The notes beneath the pieces are model-generated. The model made no database searches, was not told the DNA's origin, and saw nothing but the letters and a program-made list of their open reading frames with translations. Both the position numbers and the translations under genes were made by a program. Shown here one piece after another: positions 1 to 9,383 of a DNA stretch of 37,345 bases. Position 1 is the first letter of the stretch; each line of letters starts with the position of its first letter. The DNA is taken from positions 1 to 37,345 of the forward strand of contig CAIRGA010000016.1 in assembly GCA_903877935.1 (NCBI GenBank). The letters run 5' to 3'. This DNA comes from an uncultured Hyphomicrobiales bacterium. GTDB taxonomy: Bacteria > Pseudomonadota > Alphaproteobacteria > Rhizobiales > Beijerinckiaceae.

Positions 1-355
1 TATCAACAGTGGGCTGATCGCTGGGCTCAAAAAATTCGCCCTCCGACTCATCGCCGTGTTGCTCTGGTGTTTTATCAAGCAGCAGCGGATCGCCACTCAT
101 AAAATGTTCCATGATGGCACCAAGAATAGCCGGCTTTAAATGCTGCCATTCGCCGTCGCCTTTGGTGACGGAAACGAAATCATAGCCAAAGAAAACACCG
201 GTAACACCGTCGATGGCAAAAAGGCGTTTCGCAAGCGGTGAGCGCTCGGCGGCATGGGTGTCACGAATTTCGAGTGTGCCGCTTTGCATCAGGCTGCGGC
301 CTGGTAAAAATTTCAAGGTAGCGGGATTAGGGGTCGCTTCGGTCTGGATAAACAT
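1..355 (-). CDS. NifU/Nfu-type iron-sulfur scaffold protein, 5' part (cut by window edge)
   Basis: The first 118 codons are visible; the 3' end lies outside the window. The protein begins MFIQTEATPNPATLKFLPGR, the typical start of the Nfu N-terminal domain found in alphaproteobacterial and mitochondrial Nfu proteins. The family also has a C-terminal NifU domain with a CxxC cluster-binding motif, which cannot be seen here. Known role: intermediate carrier of Fe-S clusters to apoproteins in the cytoplasm. The ATG is preceded by GAGGGC as ribosome binding site, and a small hairpin (GCCGG/CCGGC, 368-384) lies just before it. A good sigma70-type promoter sits at 405-434, so it is probably transcribed separately from trpS upstream. 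Identification is firm from the N-terminal domain; the full domain set is inferred. Confidence 0.9.
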   Translation of the reverse strand, partial: MFIQTEATPNPATLKFLPGRSLMQSGTLEIRDTHAAERSPLAKRLFAIDGVTGVFFGYDFVSVTKGDGEWQHLKPAILGAIMEHFMSGDPLLLDKTPEQHGDESEGEFFEPSDQPTVD

Positions 356-404
356 GGTGCCCTCACAGCCGGTTCAAGGCCGGCGGATGGTTTCGGAAGG
401 CCTT

Positions 405-434
405 AATATAGCATTCCAGTGGCATGATTGCCAA
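405..434 (-). promoter_or_regulatory. Predicted sigma70-type promoter of the nfu gene
   Basis: On the minus strand TTGGCA (429-434) is followed after 18 bases by TATATT (405-410). It lies in the 100-base gap between trpS and the nfu-type gene and about 50 bases upstream of the start codon. Judged by eye only. Confidence 0.5.
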
Positions 435-455
435 CGTAACAAAGGCGGCAAAGGT

Positions 456-1493
456 TTAGCGCCGGATGAAGCCTAAAATGTCCTTGACCGCATTCATGTT
501 TTCTCGGGCCAACAAGCCAGCACGTTCCGATCCATCGGCAAGAACACTGTCGATATAGGCAGGATCCGCAACAAGCCGTTTCATCTCGGCCCCGATTGGG
601 CCAAGCTTTGCAACGGAAAGATCAACAAGGGCTGATTTAAAGGTTGAGAATTGCGCGCCGCCGAACTCGGCCAATACGTCGGCCTTCGTCACATCCGACA
701 ATGCCGCATAAATGCCTACGAGATTATCGGCCTCTGGCCGCGGCTCGAGACCCTCTTCCTCGGATGGCAAGGCCTCAGGATCTGTTTTTGCCTTGCGGAC
801 TTTTTGCGCAATCGCATCGGCGTCATCGGTCAGATTGATACGCGAATAATCGGACGGATCGGATTTCGACATTTTTTTGGTACCGTCCCGCAAGCTCATG
901 ACGCGTGTTGCGGGGCCTTGAATCAAGGGTTCAGGCAGCGGAAAAAATGCGTCGCTAAAGCCATGCGATTCAATGGAGGTTGAAAAATCATTGTTGAATT
1001 TCTGGGCAATATCGCGGGCCAATTCGAGATGTTGCTTTTGATCCTCGCCGACGGGGACATGGGTGGCCCGATAGACCAAAATATCGGCGGCCATCAAAGC
1101 AGGGTAGGCATAGAGGCCGACGGACGCATTTTCGCGGTCTTTACCTGCTTTTTCCTTAAACTGGGTCATGCGGTTTAACCAACCGAGCCGCGCTGTGCAG
1201 TTAAAAACCCACGCCAATTCGGCGTGTTCTGGCACTTGGCTTTGATTGAAAATAATATGTTTTTTCGGATCAATGCCGCAGGCAATGAAGGCCGCTGTTA
1301 CTTCGCGAATATTCGCCGTCAGCGCAGCGGGGTCTTGCGGCACGGTGATCGCGTGCAGATCAACGACGCAATAAATGCAATCATGACTGTCTTGGAGGGC
1401 CACAAATTTTGTGATGGCGCCAAGATAATTGCCTAAATGCAGATTTCCCGTTGGCTGAACGCCCGAGAAGACCAATTCCTTGAATGACGCCAT
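456..1493 (-). CDS. trpS: Tryptophan--tRNA ligase
   Basis: Charges tRNA-Trp with tryptophan in the cytoplasm. It is a 345-residue class Ic aminoacyl-tRNA synthetase of normal length for bacterial TrpS. The HIGH-type motif appears as GNLHLGN at residues 16-22 and the KMSKS loop is intact at 207-211 ([10 protein letters not shown]). The N-terminus [18 protein letters not shown] is diagnostic for TrpS rather than TyrS. It lies downstream of hslU in the same direction with a 77-base gap that contains a hairpin, so it may have its own promoter. Nothing unusual was seen. Confidence 0.97.
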   Translation of the reverse strand: MASFKELVFSGVQPTGNLHLGNYLGAITKFVALQDSHDCIYCVVDLHAITVPQDPAALTANIREVTAAFIACGIDPKKHIIFNQSQVPEHAELAWVFNCTARLGWLNRMTQFKEKAGKDRENASVGLYAYPALMAADILVYRATHVPVGEDQKQHLELARDIAQKFNNDFSTSIESHGFSDAFFPLPEPLIQGPATRVMSLRDGTKKMSKSDPSDYSRINLTDDADAIAQKVRKAKTDPEALPSEEEGLEPRPEADNLVGIYAALSDVTKADVLAEFGGAQFSTFKSALVDLSVAKLGPIGAEMKRLVADPAYIDSVLADGSERAGLLARENMNAVKDILGFIRR

Positions 1494-1544
1494 GATGGTG
1501 TTGTCCCGTCGATGCTTTCGCGGCTTATGACAATCAGACGGGCT

Positions 1545-1573
1545 TAACGCAAGGGGTTGGCCCTCACGCGTTA
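1545..1573 (-). other. Hairpin at the 3' end of hslU
   Basis: TAACGC (1545-1550) pairs with GCGTTA (1568-1573), and AGGG (1552-1555) with CCCT (1561-1564), around a short loop. The stem includes the hslU stop codon. There is no T-run after it on the minus strand, so it is not a classical intrinsic terminator; it could protect the mRNA 3' end or be a weak attenuator between hslU and trpS. Confidence 0.4.
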
Positions 1574-2878
1574 GAGAATAAACCGCCCCAAATCGGCATT
1601 TTTAGCCAAATCGCCGATGGCTTTTTCGACGTAGGGTGCGTCGATGGTCACGGTTTCGCCCGATCGATCCGACGCCGTGAAGGAAATATCATCCAAAATC
1701 CGCTCAATGACCGTTTGCAGCCGTCTGGCGCCGATATTTTCGACATTTGAGTTCACTTCGACGGCAATTTTGGCAATGGCGTCAATCGCATCGGGGGTGA
1801 AGATCAAATCGAGGCCTTCGGTGGCCATGAGCGCGACGGATTGGCGGACGAGGCTGGCCTCGGTTTCGGTAAGGATCCGTCGAAAATCCTCTTCTTTTAG
1901 AGAGAGTAATTCGACCCTTATGGGTAGTCGACCCTGCAGTTCGGGTAGTAAATCAGAGGGTTTCGATACATGAAACGCACCCGAAGCGATGAATAAAATA
2001 TGGTCGGTTTTAACCGCACCATGTTTGGTGGAGACCGTTGTGCCCTCAATCAAAGGTAGCAAATCGCGTTGGACGCCTTCGCGCGATATATCGGCACCGC
2101 CACGGTTTTCGCGCGCGCAAATTTTATCAATCTCATCCAAGAAGACGATGCCATTGTTTTCGACTTCGGAAATGGCCTCAGCGACAATTTGCTCTTGATC
2201 GAACAGCTTGTCGCTCTCCTCTGCCACAAGCGGAGCGTGGGCTTCTTCCACTGTGACGCGGCGGGTCTTGGGTGGGCGGCCCATTTTGCCAAAAATATCC
2301 CCCAGTGAGACAGCGCCCAATTGAGCACCTGGCATTCCGGGAATATCGAACATCGGCATGCCACCGCCGGATGGTGAGGCAATTTCGATATCGATTTCTT
2401 TTTTGGCGAGTTCGCCAGCACGAAGGCGTTTGCGGAAAGATTCGCGGGTCGCCGGACTTGCGGTCGGACCAACAAGCGCGTCGAGAACGCGTTCCTCGGC
2501 CGCTGTTTCGGCGCGAGCGTTGACGCCCTTACGCTTGGTTTCTTTGACCAAGGCAATGGCGACTTCAACCAAATCTCGGATGATTTGCTCGACGTCACGG
2601 CCAACATAGCCAACTTCAGTGAATTTGGTGGCCTCGATCTTCAAAAACGGCGCTCCGGCCAATTTGGCCAGACGGCGTGCAATTTCGGTTTTGCCGCAGC
2701 CTGTAGGGCCGATCATCAAAATATTTTTAGGCAATACTTCTTCCCGCATCGCGCCTTGAAGCTTCAGGCGACGCCAACGGTTGCGAAGGGCAATCGCGAC
2801 GGCGCGTTTGGCGTCTTTTTGGCCTACGATATAACGGTCGAGTTCGGAAACGATCTCGCGGGGAGAAAAATCGGTCAT
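1571..2878 (-). CDS. hslU: ATP-dependent protease ATPase subunit HslU (ClpY)
   Basis: Unfoldase ring of the HslUV (ClpYQ) protease; it unfolds substrates with ATP and feeds them to the HslV chamber. It has the AAA+ Walker A GPTGCGKT (residues 57-64), pore loop GYVG (90-93), the inserted I-domain (about 110-230), and Walker B VFLDEID (about 245-251). The C-terminus ends DLGRFIL, the tail that docks into HslV. The start chosen is ATG 2878 ([16 protein letters not shown], 435 residues, as in relatives). A GTG at 2887 that overlaps the hslV stop as GTGA is an alternative adding three residues. It is co-transcribed with hslV upstream. Confidence 0.96.
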   Translation of the reverse strand: MTDFSPREIVSELDRYIVGQKDAKRAVAIALRNRWRRLKLQGAMREEVLPKNILMIGPTGCGKTEIARRLAKLAGAPFLKIEATKFTEVGYVGRDVEQIIRDLVEVAIALVKETKRKGVNARAETAAEERVLDALVGPTASPATRESFRKRLRAGELAKKEIDIEIASPSGGGMPMFDIPGMPGAQLGAVSLGDIFGKMGRPPKTRRVTVEEAHAPLVAEESDKLFDQEQIVAEAISEVENNGIVFLDEIDKICARENRGGADISREGVQRDLLPLIEGTTVSTKHGAVKTDHILFIASGAFHVSKPSDLLPELQGRLPIRVELLSLKEEDFRRILTETEASLVRQSVALMATEGLDLIFTPDAIDAIAKIAVEVNSNVENIGARRLQTVIERILDDISFTASDRSGETVTIDAPYVEKAIGDLAKNADLGRFIL

Positions 2879-2883
2879 CAGGT

Positions 2884-3444
2884 TCACTCTGCGGTGTCGA
2901 GCGATTCAATGGTCAAAGAATGATTGGTATAAACGCAAATATCAGCAGCAATACCCATACTCTTGCGCACAATGGCTTCGGCGTCTAGATCCGTGTCAAT
3001 CAAGGCGCGCGCAGCGGCTAAGGCATAGTTGCCGCCGGAGCCGATCCCCATTACGCCGGTCTCGGGTTCCAGCACATCGCCCGTGCCGGATAAAATCAAC
3101 CCGACATTTTTGTCAGCTACCAGCATCATGGCCTCAAGGCGGCGAAGATAGCGATCCGTGCGCCAATCTTTCGCAAGCTCTACGCAGGCGCGCATTAATT
3201 GGCCGGGATATTGTTCGAGTTTCGATTCAAGCCGCTCAAACAGGGTGAACGCATCGGCGGTGGCCCCAGCAAAACCTGAAATAACCTCGCCCTTGCCGAG
3301 ACGGCGGACTTTTCGGGCATTGCCTTTCATGACGGTGGGGCCAAGGCTCACTTGACCATCGCCGCCGATAACGACGCGTCCGCCTTTACGTACCATAAGA
3401 ATGGTCGTTGCTCGCCATTTGGTATCGGCTACTTCGTTCATCAT
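2884..3444 (-). CDS. hslV: ATP-dependent protease subunit HslV (ClpQ)
   Basis: Peptidase subunit of HslUV, a proteasome beta-like N-terminal threonine hydrolase that forms a double hexamer. The protein is 186 residues. The mature N-terminus should be Thr13 (TTILMVR), followed by [15 protein letters not shown], so a propeptide of about 12 residues must be removed; in E. coli only the initiator Met precedes the Thr. The [14 protein letters not shown] segment typical of HslV is present. RBS GGGAG lies 7 bases before ATG 3444; a second ATG directly follows. It is the first gene of the hslV-hslU unit and diverges from hisB. Confidence 0.96.
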   Translation of the reverse strand: MMNEVADTKWRATTILMVRKGGRVVIGGDGQVSLGPTVMKGNARKVRRLGKGEVISGFAGATADAFTLFERLESKLEQYPGQLMRACVELAKDWRTDRYLRRLEAMMLVADKNVGLILSGTGDVLEPETGVMGIGSGGNYALAAARALIDTDLDAEAIVRKSMGIAADICVYTNHSLTIESLDTAE

Positions 3445-3517
3445 CGCAAACTCCCGGAGCTGTCAGGCTTATGGCTCTAGCTTAAACGCATACGCGGCGC
3501 AAAGTATCGTCTTTTCG

Positions 3518-3546
3518 CATATCACAGGTGGCGCCCGTCGGCTCAA
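3518..3546 (-). promoter_or_regulatory. Candidate promoter of hslVU
   Basis: On the minus strand TTGAGC (3541-3546) is followed after 17 bases by GATATG (3518-3523), about 75 bases before hslV. The match is moderate. A heat-shock sigma factor promoter would be expected from the gene's role but no clear consensus was seen. Confidence 0.3.
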
Positions 3547-3550
3547 ATTG

Positions 3551-3566
3551 CTAGAGACATTTCTAG
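3551..3566. repeat. CTAGA-N6-TCTAG palindrome upstream of hisB
   Basis: Perfect 5-base arms (3551-3555 and 3562-3566) lie 33 bases before the hisB start, in the hslV-hisB divergent gap. CTAG is usually rare in proteobacterial DNA, so this could be an operator. No regulator is known to me for it. Confidence 0.3.
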
Positions 3567-3598
3567 ATCCGACGATTGGATTGAAGGAGTAGGGTGAG

Positions 3599-4186
3599 AT
3601 GAGGTCAGCAGCCATCAAACGGAAGACCGGCGAAACCGATATTGCGGTGAGCGTCGCGCTCGATGGAACCGGTGAAGCAAAGATCGCCAGCGGTGTTGGT
3701 TTTCTGGATCATATGCTGACGCTTTTGGCCCGCCACTCTTTGTTCGATATCTCGGTCAGTTGCAAAGGCGACCTTGAGATTGATCAGCACCACTCGGTTG
3801 AAGATATCGGCATTGCGCTTGGCCAAGCCTTCAAACAGGCGCTCGGCGATAAAAAGGGTATCACACGCTACGCCCATTCCTATTTGCCGATGGACGAAAC
3901 ACTAAGCCGCGTCGCTGTGGATGTTTCCGGACGCCCGTTTCTTGTGTTCAAAACAGAATTCGCCCGCGAAAAGATCGGCGAGTTTGATACCGAACTCGTG
4001 CGCGAATGGTTCCAAGCCTTTGCCATTAATGCCGGTGTTACGCTGCACGTCGAAACGCTGTATGGTGATAACGCGCATCACATTGCGGAGAGCTGCTTCA
4101 AGGGGCTGGCGCGCGCCTTGCGCAGCGCCGTTGCGATTGATCCGCGCGAAGAAGGGCGTGTGCCTTCGACGAAGGGTTTTCTCTAA
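3599..4186 (+). CDS. hisB: Imidazoleglycerol-phosphate dehydratase
   Basis: Sixth step of histidine synthesis: imidazole glycerol phosphate to imidazole acetol phosphate. The 195-residue protein is the monofunctional form, without the HAD phosphatase domain of enteric HisB. Metal-binding motifs are [11 protein letters not shown] near residue 40, [20 protein letters not shown] near 60-80, and [18 protein letters not shown] near 160-175. RBS AAGGAG (3584-3589) lies 9 bases before the ATG. It is the first of the his genes here and is separated from the next ones by a REP-like element. Confidence 0.96.
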   Translation: MRSAAIKRKTGETDIAVSVALDGTGEAKIASGVGFLDHMLTLLARHSLFDISVSCKGDLEIDQHHSVEDIGIALGQAFKQALGDKKGITRYAHSYLPMDETLSRVAVDVSGRPFLVFKTEFAREKIGEFDTELVREWFQAFAINAGVTLHVETLYGDNAHHIAESCFKGLARALRSAVAIDPREEGRVPSTKGFL

Positions 4187-4211
4187 TTGGATAAAGGTCT
4201 TTGTTCCACGA

Positions 4212-4314
4212 CCTCATCCTGAGCAGCATCGCGTAAGCGATGCTTGTCGAAGGACCGGGTGCAGAATAAAGTAGCGTGGTTCGACACGCGCTTTCAGCGC
4301 GGCTCACCATGAGG
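4212..4314. repeat. REP/BIME-like double-hairpin palindromic element
   Basis: An imperfect inverted repeat of about 100 bases fills most of the gap after hisB. The outer arms are CCTCATCCTGAGC (4213-4225) and GCTCACCATGAGG (4302-4314), 11 of 13 bases complementary. Inside, AGCATCGC (4225-4232) pairs with GCGATGCT (4237-4244) around GTAA, and CGCGC (4287-4291) pairs with GCGCG (4297-4301) around TTTCA; TGTCGAA and TTCGACA (about 4245 and 4280) also pair. The CCTCATCCTGAG and GTCGAAGGA words recall intergenic repeats common in Rhizobiales. No second copy was seen in this window. Confidence 0.75.
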
Positions 4315-4371
4315 GTAATGTGTCAGCCTTCTGGTACGTCATCTTCTCTACAATCGGCAAGGCTTAACACC

Positions 4372-4848
4372 ATGGCGCTCTTTTCCGTCTATCTCCCTAA
4401 GCTGCAAACCAGCACAAGCGACGCCCGGCTTGAGCAGGCGCGCTTTGTTCGGGACGGATTTTCATGGGGTGGTTTTTTATTCCCCGTAATCTGGCTGCTG
4501 TGGCATCGCGTGTGGCGTTGGGCGTTGGCGGTGATGGCCTTAGATGTCGTGCTTGTTCTGCTCAGCAACCGATTTGGCGTTTCACCCTCGGCCATTGCCG
4601 CCGCCGGCGTTTTAGAAATGCTTTTTGTTGGGCTTGAGGCGCGTCATTGGTTTTGTCTGGCTTTGGAAAGGCGCGGGTTTGAATTGAGCGAAATTGTGCA
4701 GGCGGAAACAAAAGAAGACGCGGAATACCGCTTTTTCGAGCGGATCGCGGCACAACAGCCTGCTGAAGCATCGATCCTTCCGCCGCAGCGCGCACCGCGT
4801 AGCTATGGCGTGATCGGCCTTTTTCCCGAACAGGGATCACGCGGATGA
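4372..4848 (+). CDS. DUF2628-type small membrane protein in the his cluster
   Basis: A 158-residue protein of unknown function. It begins [10 protein letters not shown] and carries the segment [21 protein letters not shown] followed by two hydrophobic stretches ([16 protein letters not shown] and [22 protein letters not shown]), so it is probably an inner-membrane protein. The FSWGGFLFP...W pattern and context match the DUF2628 family, which sits beside hisH in many Rhizobiales. The start at 4372 has AAGG 9 bases upstream; the frame is open further upstream but that part lies in the REP element. It overlaps hisH by 4 bases (ATGA), so translation is coupled. A link to histidine synthesis is inference from position only. 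Confidence 0.8.
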   Translation: MALFSVYLPKLQTSTSDARLEQARFVRDGFSWGGFLFPVIWLLWHRVWRWALAVMALDVVLVLLSNRFGVSPSAIAAAGVLEMLFVGLEARHWFCLALERRGFELSEIVQAETKEDAEYRFFERIAAQQPAEASILPPQRAPRSYGVIGLFPEQGSRG

Positions 4849-5495
4849 AGGTTGCGATTATTGATTATGGCTCGGGCAATCTGCATTCGGCCCATAAAGC
4901 CTTTGAGCGCGCCGCCTCTGAATCAGGCATTGGTGGCGAGATTATCGTCACATCGGACCCCGAGCTCGTACGCACCGCGGATCGTATCGTGCTGCCGGGT
5001 GTTGGCGCTTACGCCGATTGTCGGCGGGGTTTGGATGCTGTACCCGGCATGGTCGCGGCGATGACCGAAGCCGTACATGATAATGGTCGGCCGTTTTTAG
5101 GAATTTGCGTCGGTATGCAATTGCTTGCCGATCGTGGGCTTGAGCATGTCACGACACCCGGGCTGAGTTGGATTGGCGGCGATGTCGTCGAAATCAAGCC
5201 GACGGATCCGACGCTCAAAATTCCGCATATGGGGTGGAATACGCTCGACCAAGCGCAAGATCATGCTTTATTGGCGGGTATTCCAACGGGTGCGGATGGA
5301 TGGCATGCCTATTTTGTTCATTCATTCCACCTGCAACCCTCCTCGTCTGATACGGTGATCGCGACAACCCAATATGGCGGTTCTGTTACCGCTCTTGTTG
5401 CGAAAGATACCGTAGCCGGTACCCAATTCCATCCCGAGAAAAGTCAAAAACTCGGTCTTGCTTTGATTGCCAATTTTTTGAGGTGGCGTCCGTGA
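4845..5495 (+). CDS. hisH: Imidazole glycerol phosphate synthase, glutamine amidotransferase subunit
   Basis: Hydrolyses glutamine and passes ammonia to HisF to form imidazole glycerol phosphate and AICAR. It is a class I glutamine amidotransferase of 216 residues. The nucleophile is Cys88 in GICVGMQLL, with His196 and Glu198 of FHPEKSQ completing the triad. The N-terminus is [13 protein letters not shown], characteristic of HisH. It overlaps the DUF2628 gene (ATGA) and ends in a 4-base overlap with hisA. Its partner HisF is encoded two genes downstream in the same operon. Confidence 0.96.
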   Translation: MKVAIIDYGSGNLHSAHKAFERAASESGIGGEIIVTSDPELVRTADRIVLPGVGAYADCRRGLDAVPGMVAAMTEAVHDNGRPFLGICVGMQLLADRGLEHVTTPGLSWIGGDVVEIKPTDPTLKIPHMGWNTLDQAQDHALLAGIPTGADGWHAYFVHSFHLQPSSSDTVIATTQYGGSVTALVAKDTVAGTQFHPEKSQKLGLALIANFLRWRP

Positions 5496-6238
5496 TCCTG
5501 TTTCCTGCCATCGATCTTAAAGAAGGCCGTTGCGTTCGTCTGATTCAAGGCGATATGGCGCAAGCCACCGTGTTTAGCGATCACCCTGCCGACCAGGCCG
5601 CGAGCTTTGAGGAGCAGGGTTTTGAGTGGTTGCATATTGTTGATTTGGATGGTGCTTTTGCTGGTAAGCCCGTTAATGCCGAAGCTGTTCGCGCGATCGT
5701 GAAACGCATCAGCCTACCCATTCAATTGGGCGGTGGCATCCGCGATATCCGTACCGTCGAAGGCTGGTTAGAGGCTGGCATTCGCCGCGTCATCATTGGC
5801 ACGGCTGCGGTAAAAGATCCGTCCTTTGTGCGCGAAGCAGCGCGGCGTTTTCCGGACCGTGTCGCGGTAGGCATTGATGCGCGCGACGGTCGTGTGGCGG
5901 TTGACGGGTGGGCGAGCCTTTCCGAAATGTCAGCGGAGGAATTGGGCCTTCGTTTCCAAGATGCGGGCGTTGCCGCTATTATTTACACCGATATTGCCCG
6001 TGACGGGTTGTTGAAGGGGCTCAATATCGAGTCGACTCTTGCTTTGGCGAACGCGCTGAATATCCCTGTTATCGCTTCCGGTGGGCTGGCTTCGATCGAC
6101 GATATTGCGCGGCTGACGCAGCCCGATTGTGCCGTGCTTGAAGGTGCCATCAGCGGTCGCGCGCTTTATGATGGCCGGCTTGATCCGGCGGAAGCCTTAG
6201 CCATGATCCGCTCGAGCAAAAGGCCTACCGATGCTTAA
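5492..6238 (+). CDS. hisA: ProFAR isomerase (phosphoribosylformimino-AICAR ribotide isomerase)
   Basis: Fourth step of histidine synthesis, an Amadori rearrangement on a TIM barrel. The protein is 248 residues. The N-terminal catalytic Asp is in [16 protein letters not shown], and the second phosphate-barrel half has [10 protein letters not shown] with the other catalytic Asp. The start is GTG 5492, overlapping the hisH stop as GTGA, with GAGG at 5480-5483 about 9 bases before; an in-frame GTG at 5483 touches that RBS and is unlikely. It overlaps hisF by 8 bases. Confidence 0.95.
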   Translation: MILFPAIDLKEGRCVRLIQGDMAQATVFSDHPADQAASFEEQGFEWLHIVDLDGAFAGKPVNAEAVRAIVKRISLPIQLGGGIRDIRTVEGWLEAGIRRVIIGTAAVKDPSFVREAARRFPDRVAVGIDARDGRVAVDGWASLSEMSAEELGLRFQDAGVAAIIYTDIARDGLLKGLNIESTLALANALNIPVIASGGLASIDDIARLTQPDCAVLEGAISGRALYDGRLDPAEALAMIRSSKRPTDA

Positions 6239-7004
6239 GGTCAGGGTTATTCCATGCCTTGATGTGAAGGATGGTCGCGTTGTCAAAGGCGTGCAATTCG
6301 TCGATCTGCGCGACGCGGGCGATCCGGTTGAATCGGCCATTGCCTATGATGCGGCGGGCGCCGACGAGCTTTGCTTTTTGGATATTACCGCTAGCCACGA
6401 AAACCGTGGCACGCTGATGGGTGTGGTGAGCCGCACCGCAGAGGCCTGCTTTATGCCGCTAACGGTTGGTGGCGGGGTTCGAACGATTGAGGATATTCGA
6501 AATCTTCTGCTTGCGGGAGCTGACAAGGTTTCGATCATGACGGCGGCGGTGAATGACCGCGATTTCGTGCGGCGTGCGGCGGAAAAATTCGGTACGCAAT
6601 GCATTGTCGTGGCGGTGGATGCCAAAAAGGTTTCCGAAACGGGGTCGCCCGATCGCTGGGAGATTTTCACCCATGGCGGCCGCAAACCAACGGGCATTGA
6701 TGCCGTCCATTATGCGCAAGAAGTTGCAACATTGGGTGCGGGCGAAATCTTGCTGACCTCAATGGATCGGGATGGCACAAAGATCGGCTATGACATTGCG
6801 CTAACACGCGCGATTGCGGATGCAGTTTCCATTCCCGTGATTGCCTCTGGCGGTGTTGGTTCGCTCGATCATATGGTTGAAGGCATTCGCGATGGGCATG
6901 CAAGTGCCGTGTTGGCGGCTTCCATTTTCCATTTTGGCGAACACACGATTCGCGAGGCCAAAGAAAAACTTCGCGCCAATGGCTTGCCTGTGAGGATCGA
7001 TTAA
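6231..7004 (+). CDS. hisF: Imidazole glycerol phosphate synthase, cyclase subunit
   Basis: Cyclase partner of HisH. The 257-residue TIM barrel has the catalytic Asp in [18 protein letters not shown] near residue 11 and the second in [14 protein letters not shown] in the second half. The [10 protein letters not shown] phosphate-binding loop is present. The start ATG 6231 lies inside the last codons of hisA (8-base overlap). hisE follows directly after the stop codon with no gap. Length and motifs are as usual for the family. Confidence 0.96.
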   Translation: MLKVRVIPCLDVKDGRVVKGVQFVDLRDAGDPVESAIAYDAAGADELCFLDITASHENRGTLMGVVSRTAEACFMPLTVGGGVRTIEDIRNLLLAGADKVSIMTAAVNDRDFVRRAAEKFGTQCIVVAVDAKKVSETGSPDRWEIFTHGGRKPTGIDAVHYAQEVATLGAGEILLTSMDRDGTKIGYDIALTRAIADAVSIPVIASGGVGSLDHMVEGIRDGHASAVLAASIFHFGEHTIREAKEKLRANGLPVRID

Positions 7005-7328
7005 ATGGCTGATTTTTCGCTCACCGATCTCGAACATATCGTGGCTGAACGGGCCAAAGCTTCGCCGGATGAATCCTATACCGCGAAATTAATCGCGCGC
7101 GGGATAGAGGTTTCGGCCAAAAAACTCGGCGAGGAAGCCGTTGAGGCTGTGATTGCCGCCGTTATGAACAATCGCGAGCATCTTATCGCTGAAAGCGCGG
7201 ATGTTTTATACCATCTGCTTGTGGTCCTCAAAGCGGCCAATATTCCGCTCGGCGACGTCATGGCAGAACTCAATCGGCGCACCGCGCAAACGGGCTTGGC
7301 TGAAAAAGCCGCCCGACCCCCCGCATAA
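7005..7328 (+). CDS. hisE: Phosphoribosyl-ATP pyrophosphatase
   Basis: Second step of histidine synthesis: hydrolyses phosphoribosyl-ATP to phosphoribosyl-AMP. The 107-residue all-alpha MazG-like protein has [14 protein letters not shown] with the metal-binding EExxE pattern and [13 protein letters not shown] with a further acidic residue. It is the stand-alone form, not fused to HisI, which is normal in alphaproteobacteria. The ATG immediately follows the hisF stop. No hisI, hisG or hisD is present in the window. Confidence 0.94.
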   Translation: MADFSLTDLEHIVAERAKASPDESYTAKLIARGIEVSAKKLGEEAVEAVIAAVMNNREHLIAESADVLYHLLVVLKAANIPLGDVMAELNRRTAQTGLAEKAARPPA

Positions 7329-7345
7329 GTTTGGACCCAACGCGC

Positions 7346-8335
7346 ATGAGCGGCATTGGCGATTACCTAAGTTATGAGACGGACGCTGACGCATTAGCGG
7401 ATGCTTTATCGCCTTACCGCGTTTTCTCCCGCCAGGAATGGGCGGCCTTACGCGCCGATACCCCGATGACGCTGACGGCAGAGGATCTGCAAAAATTGCA
7501 ATCCTTAAGCGATCCGATTTCGCTTGATGAAGTGGTGGCGATTTATCTTCCGCTTTCGCGCTTGTTATCGCTTTATGTTGCAGCAACACAGGGGCTTTTT
7601 AAAGCAACCCAACGCTTCCTGATGGCTGAAGACGGCAAGATGCCTTACGTGATTGGACTTGCTGGCTCGGTGAGTGCGGGGAAATCAACAACCGCGCGCG
7701 TGTTAAAAGCACTTCTCTCACGCTGGCCAAATACCCCAAAGGTGGAACTCATCACAACGGATGGGTTTTTGCTGCCCAATGCCGAGCTTGAAGCCCAAGG
7801 TTTGATGGAGCGCAAAGGCTTTCCAGAGAGCTATGATGGCACGGCCTTGATCCGGTTTTTGTCCGATATCAAAGCGGGCAAGCACCATGTTGAAGCGCCC
7901 GTCTATTCGCATCTGGTGTACGATGTTGTGAAAGGCGAAAAGATCACGGTCGATCGGCCCGATATCTTGATCGTTGAAGGTTTGAACGTGTTGCTGCCAA
8001 ACCGGCTGCCTAAATCGTCAAAGCCTATTCCGTTCGTATCCGACTTTTTTGATTTCTCGATCTATCTCGATGCACCCGAAGATGATCTGGAGCGCTGGTA
8101 TGTTAATCGTTTCATGCGGTTGCGTGACACGGCGTTCCGTGACCCGCGTAGCTTTTTCCGCAAATATGCCGAGCTCAGTGATCAAGATGCCGAGGCCATG
8201 GCGCGCGATATTTGGTACCGGATTAACCTGACCAATTTACGCGAAAATATTGAGCCGACGCGTCCCCGCGCCGACCTTATTTTGACCAAAGGTGGCCATC
8301 ACAGCATCACCGAGGTAGCGCTTAGGAAATTGTAA
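7346..8335 (+). CDS. coaA: Type I pantothenate kinase
   Basis: First committed step of coenzyme A synthesis: ATP-dependent phosphorylation of pantothenate. The Walker A loop is [12 protein letters not shown] near residue 112, and [10 protein letters not shown] is the conserved core strand. The 329-residue protein, counted from ATG 7346, is near the usual length of about 320. A TTG at 7331 would add five residues; neither start has a strong RBS. It follows hisE by 17 bases and is probably co-transcribed. Its 3' end overlaps the convergent kinase gene by 14 bases. coaE, the last CoA step, is also in this window. Confidence 0.95.
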   Translation: MSGIGDYLSYETDADALADALSPYRVFSRQEWAALRADTPMTLTAEDLQKLQSLSDPISLDEVVAIYLPLSRLLSLYVAATQGLFKATQRFLMAEDGKMPYVIGLAGSVSAGKSTTARVLKALLSRWPNTPKVELITTDGFLLPNAELEAQGLMERKGFPESYDGTALIRFLSDIKAGKHHVEAPVYSHLVYDVVKGEKITVDRPDILIVEGLNVLLPNRLPKSSKPIPFVSDFFDFSIYLDAPEDDLERWYVNRFMRLRDTAFRDPRSFFRKYAELSDQDAEAMARDIWYRINLTNLRENIEPTRPRADLILTKGGHHSITEVALRKL

Positions 8336-9326
8336 GCCCGTTTTGAAGGGCTAAATCTTTCAAGTTGGTTTGCGGCCTAGCGCCGAGATGCTGAATAACT
8401 TCCGCCGCTGCTAAAGCGCCCATGCGCGCGCAATCTTCATGCGAAATGCCGCGGGCTAATCCCAGCAAAAAGCCGGCCGCAAAAAGATCGCCTGCGCCTG
8501 TTGTGTCGACGAGGGTTTCAATCGGAAAGGCGGCAACCGCCTTTGTCGCTTCGCGGGTGACCACGAGGGAGCCATGCTCCGAGCGGGTGACAACACCAAG
8601 CGTGCCTTCTTGCCGTAAAGCGGCAAGCGCGCTGTCAAAATCGGACGTGGCATAGAGGCTTTTAAGCTCATGCTCGTTGGCGAAGAGAATATCGATGGTT
8701 TTATCGCGGAGCAATTCGCGGAATTCGTCACGATAGCGATCGACGCAGAAACTATCGGATAGGGTGATCGATACTTTTTGTCCCGCACGATGGGCAATGC
8801 CCGCAGCTTTCCTGAACGCCTCTTTCGCGTCTGGTGGATCCCAGAGATAGCCTTCGAGATAGGTGATCGATGAGGCTTCAACCACGGCTTCATCAATATC
8901 ATCGGGGCTCAGTAATTGGCAGGCGCCGAGATAGGTATTCATGGTGCGCTCGCCATCGGGGGTCACCAGAATAAAGCTGCGCGCCGTGGCGGGGCCGTCG
9001 ACCGAGCGGGGCGTGTCGAAGCGAACGCCGATGGCGCGAATGTCATGCGCAAAAACATCGCCCACCGCGTCTTGCCGTATTTTACCGATAAAAGCCGCGT
9101 TACCGCCCAGTGAGGCAATGCCGACGGTTGTGTTCGCAGCAGATCCACCTGAAATCGTCGTCGCCGGTCCCATGGTATTATAAAGTCGCTCGGCTTCGGC
9201 TTCGTCGATTAACCGCATCGAGCCTTTGTTAAGCTGATTGGCGATGAGAAAATCGTCTTCCGTATAGGCCAACACATCAACGATGGCGTTGCCGATGCCT
9301 AAAACATCATGGGATTGATTGGCCAT
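8322..9326 (-). CDS. PfkB-family carbohydrate/nucleoside kinase (probable adenosine kinase)
   Basis: A ribokinase-fold kinase of 334 residues. The PfkB signature with catalytic Asp is [17 protein letters not shown] near residue 280, and the N-terminal substrate region has [16 protein letters not shown]. Proteins of this length in this alphaproteobacterial position are usually called adenosine kinase, but substrate cannot be read from the sequence with certainty; another sugar or nucleoside is possible. It lies 57 bases downstream of the XRE gene in the same direction and converges with coaA. Confidence 0.85.
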   Translation of the reverse strand: MANQSHDVLGIGNAIVDVLAYTEDDFLIANQLNKGSMRLIDEAEAERLYNTMGPATTISGGSAANTTVGIASLGGNAAFIGKIRQDAVGDVFAHDIRAIGVRFDTPRSVDGPATARSFILVTPDGERTMNTYLGACQLLSPDDIDEAVVEASSITYLEGYLWDPPDAKEAFRKAAGIAHRAGQKVSITLSDSFCVDRYRDEFRELLRDKTIDILFANEHELKSLYATSDFDSALAALRQEGTLGVVTRSEHGSLVVTREATKAVAAFPIETLVDTTGAGDLFAAGFLLGLARGISHEDCARMGALAAAEVIQHLGARPQTNLKDLALQNGLTIS

Positions 9327-9383
9327 TTAAAACTCTCTCTAACAAAGAAACGCGCGCTCGTTTGGCAGTGGTAAACGCAATCG

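Noticed and set aside
213-476. Open frame on the plus strand near the left edge
   Set aside because: Antisense to the nfu-type gene and the gap before it; no motif.
2050-2613. Open frame of 187 codons on the minus strand
   Set aside because: It is another frame of hslU, which has all expected motifs.
4212-4314. CRISPR or attachment site reading of the hairpin repeat
   Set aside because: There is only one copy with internal inverted symmetry, no direct repeats with spacers, and no integrase or cas gene nearby.
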